Positions 35,077 to 42,179 of a stretch of 64,000 bases of DNA are shown here, one piece after another. The position numbers were made by a program, and so were the translations under genes. The notes under the pieces are model-generated. The model saw nothing but the letters and a program-made list of their open reading frames with translations. It searched no databases and was not told the origin of the DNA. Numbering within the stretch: position 1 is the stretch's first letter; each line of letters starts with the position of its first letter. Source of the stretch: JAJECS01 sp965262745 (GTDB taxonomy: Bacteria > Chloroflexota > UBA11872); NCBI GenBank assembly GCA_965262745.1, contig OZ253558.1:2976001-3040000 (forward strand), read 5' to 3'.

Positions 35077-35121
35077 GGTGGGTCCATGGGGACTGAATTG
35101 CGAACGTATCGCTGGAAGGTC
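35077..35121. repeat. 45-bp tRNA-Lys/att-like repeat, copy D
   Basis: The copy reads GGTGGGTCCATGGGGACTG and then AATTGCGAACGTATCGCTGG, ending AAGGTC. The length and orientation equal copies A-C. It lies upstream of the kinase gene and marks the left border of a short module ending at the 3' end of tRNA-Lys(TTT). Confidence 0.8.
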
Positions 35122-35140
35122 TCTCTATAAGACAGGCCGG

Positions 35141-35542
35141 TCATTCAATCCAAAAATGGGGATTCCAGGCGATTTCCCATAGATAGCCCTCCGGGTCGGC
35201 AAAGTAGCCGGAGTAGCCGCCCCAGAAGGTGTCTTGAGCCGGCTTGACCAGGGTGGCGCCAGCAGCTACGGCTACGTCCAGCAGAGCGTCCACCTCCTCC
35301 CGTGTGCGCACGTTGTGAGCCAGGGTGACGCCGGAAAAGCCACTGCCCTCGGTGGCAACACCCGCGTCGGCAGCCAGGGATTCGCGCGGGTACAGAGCCA
35401 GCCAAGTACCCCGGTTCTGGAAAAAGGCGATGGACTCGGTGTTTTCGTCGAAAAGCGGTAGCCCTAGTCCGTCCCGATAAAACTCCACTGAGCTGGGCAA
35501 GTCGGTAACGCCCAGGGTGACAATGCTGATGCGCGGTTCCAC
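35141..35542 (-). CDS. VOC family (glyoxalase/bleomycin-resistance fold) protein
   Basis: The protein has 133 residues from GTG 35542, which follows GAAAGGA; upstream frame extension lacks family similarity. The single VOC domain shows ISIVTLGVTDLPSSVEFYRDGLG, a central FFQNRGTWLALYP, and GYSGYFADPEGYLWEIAWNP at the C terminus, with the metal-ligand Glu in the last strand. Members act in glyoxal detoxification, fosfomycin or bleomycin resistance, or ring cleavage; the substrate is unknown. It is located in the small module between repeat D and tRNA-Lys(TTT). Confidence 0.9.
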   Translation of the reverse strand: MEPRISIVTLGVTDLPSSVEFYRDGLGLPLFDENTESIAFFQNRGTWLALYPRESLAADAGVATEGSGFSGVTLAHNVRTREEVDALLDVAVAAGATLVKPAQDTFWGGYSGYFADPEGYLWEIAWNPHFWIE

Positions 35543-35591
35543 AGGAAGTCCTTTCTCATCCACGATTGGACGCGGATGTTCACAGTCTCTT

Positions 35592-35634
35592 TGCTGGGAG
35601 ATCCTAGTAGAGCGAGTCGGTCGGGCGACCCCGG
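35592..35634. repeat. Att-like right-half repeat, copy F
   Basis: GCTGGGAGATCCTAGTAGAG followed by GGTCGGGCGACCCCGGA matches the right part of copy C (31072-31114) at about 30 of 43 positions without gaps. The truncated VOC gene starts immediately to its right, as expected if recombination at this site removed the gene's 5' half. Confidence 0.6.
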
Positions 35635-35636
35635 AT

Positions 35637-35855
35637 GAAGCCCCCACGATCCATCGCTACGTCGAGAATGTCGACAGCGCCTACGTCAGTGCCGCGAATG
35701 CCGGTGCCACCGTCATCGTCGAGCCCGCTGACCAGTTCTACGGCGACCGCCTCGCGCGAGGCGCGGATCCATGTGGCAACCAGTTCTTCATCGCCAACAG
35801 TGGAAAGGATGTCGACATGGACGGGCTCATGAAACGCATGGTGCCCCAGCGTTGA
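35637..35855 (+). pseudogene. C-terminal half of a second VOC/PhnB-like protein
   Basis: The frame encodes YVENVDSAYVSAANAGATVI, then E-P-A-D-Q-F-Y-G-D-R and D-P-C-G-N-Q-F-F-I-A, followed by a short helix (MDGLMKRM). This is the second half of a glyoxalase-fold protein of the PhnB/YagA type, with D-P-x-G-N normal for the family. The N-terminal half is replaced by repeat copy F; no start codon with a ribosome site is seen. It is a truncated, probably dead gene. Confidence 0.7.
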
Positions 35856-35935
35856 GATTGGCAGTGGTGGTATTGGGAAACAGGAGCTCCGAGGGTCGGT
35901 CGCCTTGTCGTAGTACAGGACACGCAGGCCGTGAG

Positions 35936-36011
35936 TGGTGGGCCGAGTGGGACTCGAACCCACGACCTTCGGATTAAAAGTCCGCTGCTCTACCGACTGA
36001 GCTACCGACCC
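35936..36011 (-). tRNA. tRNA-Lys (anticodon TTT)
   Basis: The minus strand gives a complete 76-nt tRNA: acceptor GGGTCGG, D-arm GCTC-AGTCGGTA-GAGC, anticodon loop CTTTTAA (anticodon TTT), T-arm GTGGG-TTCGAGT-CCCAC, and an encoded CCA after discriminator A. The acceptor stem pairs with two wobble pairs. It is the second lysine tRNA within 2 kb and the likely original target for the integration scars at 35077-35634. Confidence 0.95.
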
Positions 36012-36085
36012 GTCCCCAGCTTAGCGACCGCACGGCCGATTCGGCACGATCCTCGGTCACGCTGGGCTCGGGACCCGCGGGTCTC

Positions 36086-36784
36086 CTAGCCGGGCTCGCC
36101 GTTCGTGATCCGACCGTCGAGCATCGAGACGATGCGGCCGCACGCCTCGCCGACGCGTGGGTCGTGAGTGACCATGACGATCGTCTGTTGGCGCTCGGTA
36201 TTGAACCGACGCAGCAGGTCCAGGACCTCGGTCGTGCTCTCGGAGTCCAGGTTGCCCGTGGGCTCGTCGGCCAGGATCAAGTCAGGTTGCGTCACCAGCG
36301 CTCGCGCAATGGCCGCGCGCTGCTGCTGACCGCCCGAAAGTTCCATGGGCCGGTGGTCGGCTCGGTCGGCGAGCCCGACCCATTCCAGCGCCTCCGCGGC
36401 GGCGGCTCCGGCCGCGGAGCGGCGGCGGCCCGCGTATTCCGCCGGCAGGGCCACGTTCTCGATGGCCGTCAGCGTCGGCACCAGATTGAAAGCCTGGAAG
36501 ACGAAGCCCATCCGCTCCGCGCGCATCTTGGTGCGCTCCCGGTCCGACAGGTCGGCCACGTCCCTGCCGCCGATCTGCAGGCTCGCCGGCGGGTCCGTGT
36601 CGTCGGGGGAGTGGAGCAGGCCCATGATGTGCATCAGCGTGCTCTTGCCGCAGCCCGACGGGCCCATGATGCCCACCATCTCGCCCGCCTCAATGGCAAT
36701 GTCGGCGCCCCGCAGGGCGTGCACGAGGTTCTCGCGGCCCAGCCGGTAGGTCTTGTGCAGGTGACGGGCTTCGAGAAATGCCAT
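36086..36784 (-). CDS. ABC transporter ATPase, MacB/LolD type
   Basis: The 232-residue ATP-binding subunit has Walker A GPSGCGKST (about residues 41-49), Q-loop VFQAFNLVPTLT, signature LSGGQQQRAAIARAL, Walker B LILADEPTGNLDS and H-loop VMVTHDP. The pattern (A-F-N-L and the G-N-L-D-S tail) is that of MacB/LolD/FtsE-type mechanotransmission exporters, not importers. It starts 11 bp after the permease stop, so the two genes are one operon transcribed leftward. Confidence 0.95.
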   Translation of the reverse strand: MAFLEARHLHKTYRLGRENLVHALRGADIAIEAGEMVGIMGPSGCGKSTLMHIMGLLHSPDDTDPPASLQIGGRDVADLSDRERTKMRAERMGFVFQAFNLVPTLTAIENVALPAEYAGRRRSAAGAAAAEALEWVGLADRADHRPMELSGGQQQRAAIARALVTQPDLILADEPTGNLDSESTTEVLDLLRRFNTERQQTIVMVTHDPRVGEACGRIVSMLDGRITNGEPG

Positions 36785-36795
36785 CGCGCGAACGC

Positions 36796-37983
36796 CTACT
36801 CGTACCTGAGCGCCTGCACCGGATCGAGCCGGGCGGCGTTCCAGGCCGGCACCAGCCCGGCAAGGGCGCCGAGCACGGTCGCGAACGCCAGTGCCAGCAC
36901 CGCGGTCGGCGCGGTGAGCTGGAACAAGATGTTCCCCGAATCGCGTCCAATCTCGTTCGCCACCGTCACGACCACGGCGCCGAGCGCCAGCCCCAGCAAA
37001 CCGCCGAGCAGGCCGATGCTGGCGGCCTCGATCACAATCTCACGCATGATCCGACCCCGCGTGGCCCCTATCGAGCGCTTGATGCCGATCTCGCGCGTCC
37101 GCTCCGCCACGCTCATGGCCATGGTGTTGATCACCGACAGACCGCCCACGACCAGGCTGATCAGCGCGATGCCGATGACAATCGCGTTGAAGATCGCGGT
37201 CGCCGAGGTGATCTCCCGGTCGAAGTCCGCCCCCGTCAGCGTGCCCACTTGCGCCACGCTGGCCTCAATGGCATCGGCCAGGACTTCCGTATCCACGCCC
37301 GCCTCCGGATAGACCGTCACCTGGGAGATCAGCTGGTCGGACCCCAGGCCGGCCGTGGCCAGAATTGGCGCGTCGGCGGCGAGGAGCGCCTGGGCCGCCT
37401 GGAGCGGGACGAAAGCGAGTGTGTCCGGCGCCGTCAGAGTCGGCTCGAGAACGCCAATAACCTCGAATTCGACCTGCCGCAGTTCCAACGTGTCGCCCGC
37501 GCGCTTGCCAAACTTGCGGGCGATATCAGCTCCCAGGACGACGACGTTAGCGCCTTCATCGTCTGGCGTCGTCAGCCGGCCTTGGGCCGCCCGGACCTGG
37601 AACGCTTCACGCCCCTGGTCGGCGTCTGCGACGGCGCCGACGATGAACTCCGGTAGGCCAAACCCCCCGCCTCCTGACGCCGTCGGGTCGAGCAACAACT
37701 GGACTTCGGGAACCACTACCGCTACGCCCGGGACGCTGGCGATCTGGTCGGCCACGCTGAGCGGCATCGGGGTGGACCCGAGGCCAAACGCGGGATTCGT
37801 GGCGTCGCTGACGATGATCTTGTCTTGATAGTAGGTTGAACCGCCGTCGACGATCGAGCTGATCCGGGTCGCCATCGAACTCATCACGACGAGCACCCAG
37901 ATGCCAATCGTGATGCCGATGACGGTCAGCGCCGTGCGGAATCGGCGGCGGGTCAGGTTGCGCAGAATGCGGACGACGTACAT
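36796..37983 (-). CDS. ABC transporter permease, MacB/FtsX type
   Basis: The 395-residue permease has the MacB topology: one N-terminal helix (about residues 16-38), a large extracytoplasmic MacB-PCD-like domain (about 45-245), and three C-terminal helices (about 265-290, 318-345, 360-382) with GIKRSIGATRGRIMREIVIE between them. It should work with the ATPase at 36086 in efflux or lipoprotein/peptide extraction. No MacA-like adaptor is adjacent, as is common in single-membrane (monoderm) bacteria. Confidence 0.93.
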   Translation of the reverse strand: MYVVRILRNLTRRRFRTALTVIGITIGIWVLVVMSSMATRISSIVDGGSTYYQDKIIVSDATNPAFGLGSTPMPLSVADQIASVPGVAVVVPEVQLLLDPTASGGGGFGLPEFIVGAVADADQGREAFQVRAAQGRLTTPDDEGANVVVLGADIARKFGKRAGDTLELRQVEFEVIGVLEPTLTAPDTLAFVPLQAAQALLAADAPILATAGLGSDQLISQVTVYPEAGVDTEVLADAIEASVAQVGTLTGADFDREITSATAIFNAIVIGIALISLVVGGLSVINTMAMSVAERTREIGIKRSIGATRGRIMREIVIEAASIGLLGGLLGLALGAVVVTVANEIGRDSGNILFQLTAPTAVLALAFATVLGALAGLVPAWNAARLDPVQALRYE

Positions 37984-38136
37984 CGAAGGCTGTAGACGCT
38001 ACTTGTGTGGTGCGCGGCTTACGCACCCGGCATACGGAACGGCACGCGTCCCGCGTCGAGTGTGATGGTCGTCACACTGCGGCGGGACCTCGGCGGCCCA
38101 TCCGCCGTGCCGCGTGCGGCCGACGAATCGGCGGTG

Positions 38137-38700
38137 TTAGGCGCCGGGCTCTGTTCCCTCGACCTCAAGAATCGCGTCGAGGATTTTGTTGATCGACGGC
38201 CGGTCGCCGATGCCCCCGGCCACGTGGCGCCAGTGCACCACGCGGTGCTTCCCGATCAACAGCACTGCCGGCGCGGAAACGCCGTCGTTCAACAGGTCGA
38301 AGACGCCGTAACTCTCGGCAACCGCGTGGTCCGGGTCCGCGAGGATCGGGTAGTCCACCCTCGCGTATTGGGCCATCTCCGCGGCTCCTTCGACATCGTC
38401 CGTGCTGATGGCGACCGGGCGATACCCAACCTCGGCGAAGAGGGGGATGGCTCCTTGCAGCTCCACGAGCTGATTGCGGCAGATCCCTCAGAAGAATCCC
38501 CGGTAGAACACCAGGATGACGCCTTGATCGCCGTCCAGGAGATCGGAAAGCGTCACCGCGTTCCCCTGCGCATCCTGCACCGTGAAGTCCGGCGCGATCT
38601 CCGCCCCCTCCGGCGGCCCCGCCTCGCCGCACGCCAGCAGCAAGCCGCTGACCAGCGCGGCAGTGGCCAGAAGGGCAAGCATTCTCATGCGGCTTCTCAT
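38137..38700 (-). CDS. Selenoprotein candidate: lipoprotein peroxiredoxin (AhpC/TSA-like) with UxxC
   Basis: Read through TGA 38488-38490, the frame gives 187 residues. An N-terminal lipoprotein signal ends in L-L-L-A-C (Cys24). The thioredoxin-fold peroxiredoxin domain follows: IAPDFTVQDAQGNAVTLSDL, VILVFYRGFF, then TGA at codon 71, then GICRNQLVEL. Relatives carry Cys at this codon in a CxxC/UxxC motif, so TGA stands for selenocysteine. The downstream frame stays fully peroxiredoxin-like (VGYRPVAISTDDVEGAAEMA, YPILADPDHAVAESYGVFDL). A SECIS-like hairpin starts directly after TGA (38444-38487). The start is ATG 38700; 38688 is also possible. It likely reduces peroxides at the outer face of the membrane. 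A nonsense mutation is the alternative, but the perfectly kept frame and the hairpin argue against it. Confidence 0.82.
38444..38490 (-). promoter_or_regulatory. Bacterial SECIS-like element after in-frame UGA
   Basis: In the mRNA, UGA is followed by GGGAU, which pairs with AUCCC 34 nt later (lower stem). The upper stem CAGCUC/GAGCUG (6 perfect pairs) is closed by the loop GUG, beginning 21 nt after UGA. This meets the general bacterial SECIS rules: an apical loop 16-37 nt after UGA, an upper stem of at least 4 pairs, a loop of 3-14 nt, and a G among the first two loop bases. It would bind SelB with Sec-tRNA. Confidence 0.7.
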
Positions 38701-38760
38701 GCGGCAAGGATACGGCACGTCAATTCTGGAACTGTGCCACTCCGGTTCCGTCATCCCCAC

Positions 38761-38814
38761 CTCTGCCGTCATTCCCGCCTCTGCCGTCATTCCCGCCTCT
38801 GCCGTCATTCCCGC
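38761..38814. repeat. Three perfect 18-bp tandem repeats
   Basis: CTCTGCCGTCATTCCCGC is repeated three times in direct succession (38761-38778, 38779-38796, 38797-38814), preceded by a degenerate copy and followed by a small palindrome (CCCGCGGAAGCGGG). It lies between the peroxiredoxin and the divergent enolase-superfamily gene, upstream of both, and may be a repeat family that overlaps promoters. No CRISPR-like spacer structure is present. Confidence 0.95.
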
Positions 38815-38933
38815 GGAAGCGGGAATCTGCGGGAATCCAGCCCCAGCCCGATCCCAGCCGAGGCAAGCGCGCCCCGCGCGCCGCTATAGACTAGGCGTCA
38901 CCCGCGGCCGACCGGCCTCACCTGGACACCCCC

Positions 38934-40145
38934 ATGCGCATCACTCGCGTGCGGCTCATTGAGCTTGAGGGTGAGCTTGAGTACGACGGCGAGCTGTGGG
39001 AAGAGCGCGTCATCCGCCCCATCGACGTCTACCCGGAGCACAAGCACGAGCGCGGCTACCCCATTGCGCGCGGCGGGCTCGGGCAGGAGCGCAACGCGCG
39101 CGGCGCCTATCCGATCACGTCGATATTCGTCTCGGTCGAGACCGACGAGGGCGTCAGCGGCCTGGCGGGGTCCATCGACCGGCAAACGGCCTTCGTCATC
39201 GACACCGACGTCGCGCCGCTTGTGGTTGGCGAGGACCCGCTCGCCATCGAGCGGGTCTGGGACAAGCTCTACCGCCAGCTCATCCACGCCCGCAAGGGCC
39301 AACCAATGTTCGCCATCAGCGCGCTGGACGTGGCGCTGTGGGACCTCAAGGGCAAGTGGCTCGGCCAGCCGGTCTACCGGCTGCTCGGCGGGCCGGTGCG
39401 CGACACCATCCCCGCCTACGCCAGCATGCTGGGCTATTCGCTCGAACCCGACCGCGTCACCGCCCGCGCGCGCCAGGTCGTGGACGCCGGCTATTCCGCC
39501 ACCAAGTGGTTCATGCGCCACGGACCGGACGACGGCGAGCCGGGCGCCCGGGCCAACGTGGAGCTGGCGCGCACGGTGCGGGCCGCCGTGGGCGATGACG
39601 TCGAGGTGATGCTGGACGCCTGGAATAGCTGGAACGCGCGCTACACCATCGACATGGCCCACCGGCTGGCCGAATACCGCCCCCGCTGGATCGAGGAACC
39701 GGTCAAGCCCGACGACATACCCGCCTACGCCCGCATCCGCGCCGCATCGCCGGTCCCCATCGCCGGCGGCGAGCACGAATACACCCGCTGGGGCACCCGC
39801 GACTACATGCGCGCCGGCGCCGTCGACGTCTTCCAGCCCGACACCATGTGGGCCGGCGGCATCAGCGAGATGATGAAGATGGCCACCATCTGCTCGGTCT
39901 ACGACGTCCCGCTCGTGCCACACGGGTCATTCGTGCCGGCGAACGTGCACATCAGCGCCGCGCTCCCGCCCACCCTCTGCCCCTACGTCGAATACCTCAT
40001 CAAGTGGAACGACATCCGCCAGCTGCACCTCAAGCACAAAGTCCGCCCCGTCAACGGCCGCATCGGCCCCACCAACGCCCCCGGCCTCGGCCTCGAACTC
40101 GACGAATCAACCATCACTGACCGGCGGGAGTTGTCCTGGCGGTAG
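38934..40145 (+). CDS. Mandelate racemase/muconate lactonizing enzyme family (enolase superfamily)
   Basis: The 403-residue enzyme is of the sugar-acid dehydratase kind. The N-terminal capping domain is followed by the barrel with metal ligands in MLDAWNSW (Asp near residue 228), WIEEPV (Glu near 254) and GGEHEYTRWG (Glu near 280). The general-base His is probably in VPHGSFVPANVHISAAL (about 328-345). The D-x-N-x-x-W form and G-E-H-E-Y resemble the rhamnonate/L-talarate dehydratase side of the family. ATG 38934 has no clear ribosome site, so it may be leaderless. Likely role: sugar-acid breakdown. Confidence 0.93.
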   Translation: MRITRVRLIELEGELEYDGELWEERVIRPIDVYPEHKHERGYPIARGGLGQERNARGAYPITSIFVSVETDEGVSGLAGSIDRQTAFVIDTDVAPLVVGEDPLAIERVWDKLYRQLIHARKGQPMFAISALDVALWDLKGKWLGQPVYRLLGGPVRDTIPAYASMLGYSLEPDRVTARARQVVDAGYSATKWFMRHGPDDGEPGARANVELARTVRAAVGDDVEVMLDAWNSWNARYTIDMAHRLAEYRPRWIEEPVKPDDIPAYARIRAASPVPIAGGEHEYTRWGTRDYMRAGAVDVFQPDTMWAGGISEMMKMATICSVYDVPLVPHGSFVPANVHISAALPPTLCPYVEYLIKWNDIRQLHLKHKVRPVNGRIGPTNAPGLGLELDESTITDRRELSWR

Positions 40146-40245
40146 GAAACCGCTGATCTGATCCCTTCCCCTTGGAAGGGGGAAGGCCAGAGTGGGGGTA
40201 GGCGGCCGACACTCCGGCCCTGCACGAGATCGCTGCCGTGGCGCC

Positions 40246-40545
40246 TCACCCACCGCCTTCGGCCAGCGCGGGCGCGAACCGCTCAACCTCAAGCTGTGCG
40301 GTCCGTTCGCGGGCATGCCACAGGTCATAGGCCGTCTGCATCCCCAGCCAGGTCTCGGGCGTCGAGCCGAACGCCTTCGACAACCTCACGGCCATCTCCA
40401 CCGAGACACCGGCCCGTTCGTTCACCAGCTCCGACAGCGCCTGCCGCGTCACGCCCAAGCCCTGCGCCGCTCGCGTCACCGATAGGCCAAGAGGTTCCAG
40501 GCACTCCCGTTTCACAATCCCACCCGGATGCGGCGGCGCATGCAT
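40246..40545 (-). CDS. higA: HigA-type antitoxin (orphan)
   Basis: The 99-residue XRE-family antitoxin starts MHAPPHPGGIVKRECLEPLG. The helix-turn-helix is SVTRAAQGLGVTRQALSELVNERAGVSVEMAVRLSKAF, and the W-L-x-M-Q-x-x-Y-D-L-W tail is characteristic of HigA/VapI proteins. ATG 40545 fits the family start; upstream in-frame ATGs add non-homologous sequence. The HigB toxin normally lies directly upstream, but that DNA (40546-40700) contains no RelE-like gene, so this copy is solitary and may act as a stand-alone regulator or anti-addiction protein. Confidence 0.9.
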   Translation of the reverse strand: MHAPPHPGGIVKRECLEPLGLSVTRAAQGLGVTRQALSELVNERAGVSVEMAVRLSKAFGSTPETWLGMQTAYDLWHARERTAQLEVERFAPALAEGGG

Positions 40546-40707
40546 GGTTTTCTTCACTTTCAACGGCTCATCATGGACAGTGTAGCGTGACTCGCCTCGC
40601 GCCATCTCGGCACAATACTCTGTGCAAATTGTCGGTTTTGGCATCAAACGTCGGTCCAAATATGCTAGGCTGAATGCCGAGCTGGGGAACAAATAGGGTG
40701 GAGTGTG

Positions 40708-41076
40708 ATGGACCTTCCATCAGTCATATCTCTAGTAGTCGGAGCTGTGTCTATTGTCCTGGCTATCGTGGCAATCTGGCTTGCCCGACAGTCTGAACGA
40801 AGAAGCACAGAAAACTACGATCGCACCAAAGATCTCCTGGCCGAGATTGGCAAGAAAGCAGCAGTAATCGAAGAAGCTGTGAGTGAGACACAGAGTAAAC
40901 TTGTTGATACCGTTACTGCTATCGCAAAACCAAGAGAGGAAACGCAGGATGACAGAATGACCAATACGCTCTTGCAGGCTGTTGTGGAGAACCCAGCGCT
41001 ACTAGATCGTTTCATGAATATGGCGCAACAACAGGAAAGTAAATCTGGTCGTAAAGGCAATACTAAGAATGTATAG
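40708..41076 (+). CDS. Small membrane-anchored coiled-coil protein
   Basis: The 122-residue protein of unknown function starts at ATG 40708 behind GGGTGGAG. One N-terminal membrane helix (about residues 5-27, VISLVVGAVSIVLAIVAIWL) is followed by a charged coiled coil (about 28-85) and a Gln/Lys-rich tail. No family is recognised. The DNA is markedly AT-richer than its neighbours, which suggests a transferred gene, perhaps part of a mobile or phage-related unit together with the adjacent HigA gene. Confidence 0.6.
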   Translation: MDLPSVISLVVGAVSIVLAIVAIWLARQSERRSTENYDRTKDLLAEIGKKAAVIEEAVSETQSKLVDTVTAIAKPREETQDDRMTNTLLQAVVENPALLDRFMNMAQQQESKSGRKGNTKNV

Positions 41077-41186
41077 TACTTTTTGACCAGAGCTCAAGCG
41101 CTAATCGATCCAAATTCTTGGCTGGGTTCTAGAACCGGACCGCGGACGGGATAGACGCTTTATCCGCACGAGGCCGCTCGCGTCGC

Positions 41187-41415
41187 CTACCCCGGCGTCT
41201 CGTAGGCAAAATCCCACCCGTCCCACAGCCGCAGCGGCTTGATCGTACGCGGCAGGGCGGGCTCGCCGGCGGCTTGCCAGGAGTTGATCTCGTCCTGGTG
41301 GCCCAGGCGTTGCAGGCCGCTCCACATGGGCTGGAAGTTGGCCTGTCCCGAGGCGCCCGCCGCGTCCCAGAAGAACATCTGACCGGCGCCGGCTCCATAG
41401 TCGGTGGCGGTGCGC
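41187..41415 (-). pseudogene. Orphan 3' end copy of the TIM-barrel gene at 42180
   Basis: These 229 bp encode GAGQMFFWDAAGASGQANFQ through WDGWDFAYETPG and a stop, a close copy (roughly nine of ten bases) of the last 75 codons of the 42180-43985 gene. The sequence immediately upstream (about 41416) is unrelated. Together with the parental end at 42180 it forms a direct repeat bracketing the TumE-like toxin-antitoxin pair. It has no start codon and cannot code for the enzyme. Confidence 0.9.
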
Positions 41416-41451
41416 TTGCATGTCCTCTCTGGCATGGCGCGGTCTTTCAGT

Positions 41452-41937
41452 CTAGTGCGAGAGCCGGTCTGCCTCATCGACGACCTCGGCAAGGTCTGGG
41501 AACTGTTCCCGCGTCAGGATTGTGCGGGTCTGCTCGCCGGTCCTTGGGTCGTAGAGATGGTGGTGATATTCGTCTGGGGTGTCCACGTGCGAGTTGTCGT
41601 AGCGCAGCAGATTGCTGGTGCGGCCGCCGCGCCGCTGCGTGACGTGGTAGTTGAAGTGAATCGACCGCACTTGAAGCTGTACGCGTATCATTCGAGTCGC
41701 CATCAGTTTGGTGACTGCGATGCGCACCTCGTTTCTGCAGGTGAGGGCGCCAGCGCAGCGCACGAACTCTGCACCGCCGTCCGCATACCGCGTGAACGTG
41801 GTCCCGTCAGCGATGACGAACGGGCGAGTTGCGAGCTTTTGCCGGTGAATCAGGACGTAGCGGTCGAGCTCGAGCCAATTGTGCTTTTCGCGCCTGCGCG
41901 ATCGAGGTGCGTCAGCGTTGCGTCGGCGAGGAGCCAT
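41452..41937 (-). CDS. TumE-like (DUF6516) toxin candidate
   Basis: The 161-residue basic protein contains LDRYVLIHRQKLATRPFVIA near residue 23, a core VQLQVRSIHFNYHV, then LLRYDNSHVDTPDEYHHHLYDP; such a His-rich Y-D-N-x-H motif is found in DUF6516/TumE toxins of type II systems. ATG 41937 gives an 88-bp overlap with the upstream antitoxin-like gene; a later non-ATG start is possible because homology begins around H-N-W-L-E-L-D-R-Y. The family match is by motif only. It sits inside a direct repeat of a glycosidase gene end, which marks it as an inserted module. Confidence 0.6.
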   Translation of the reverse strand: MAPRRRNADAPRSRRREKHNWLELDRYVLIHRQKLATRPFVIADGTTFTRYADGGAEFVRCAGALTCRNEVRIAVTKLMATRMIRVQLQVRSIHFNYHVTQRRGGRTSNLLRYDNSHVDTPDEYHHHLYDPRTGEQTRTILTREQFPDLAEVVDEADRLSH

Positions 41938-42110
41938 TGCGAAATCTCGGCCGTCTCAGGGAAGGTCCCAGCCCGTACGCACACGCGCATGATGTCCGTC
42001 GTCATCTCGTAGCGCCGTTCGTAGACCGAGATGCGCCGGCGAAGGTTGCGGCGCAATGCGCGGACATCGCCAACAGCGACGTCGGTTGTCGCCGCATGCG
42101 GCTCCGACAT
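41850..42110 (-). CDS. Antitoxin partner of the TumE-like toxin
   Basis: The 86-residue protein starts at ATG 42110 (MSEPHAATTDVAVGDVRALR), with a basic helical region (R-R-N-L-R-R-R-I-S-V-Y-E-R-R-Y) and a TAEISQWLLADATL helix, and overlaps the toxin gene. The position (directly upstream, overlapping, same strand) and size fit an antitoxin, but I do not recognise a specific DNA-binding family. The first 60 codons are the best supported; the last 29 overlap the toxin frame. Confidence 0.5.
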   Translation of the reverse strand: MSEPHAATTDVAVGDVRALRRNLRRRISVYERRYEMTTDIMRVCVRAGTFPETAEISQWLLADATLTHLDRAGAKSTIGSSSTATS

Positions 42111-42179
42111 GTCTCCACACCTTCCCCAGCCCTCAACGTCCTGCAAGACATATCGTACCGTCCTCTGTCCCGCTTTGCC

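Noticed and set aside
26336..35121. Repeats A-D as integron attC sites
   Set aside because: They do not fold into the long imperfect hairpins of attC, no tyrosine integron integrase is present, and their left part matches tRNA-Lys instead.
36164..37656. Plus-strand frames opposite the ABC transporter genes
   Set aside because: The minus strand encodes textbook MacB-type ATPase and permease motifs; the opposite frames are compositional shadows.
38761..38814. Tandem 18-bp repeats as a CRISPR array
   Set aside because: Units are contiguous with no unique spacers, and no cas gene is present.
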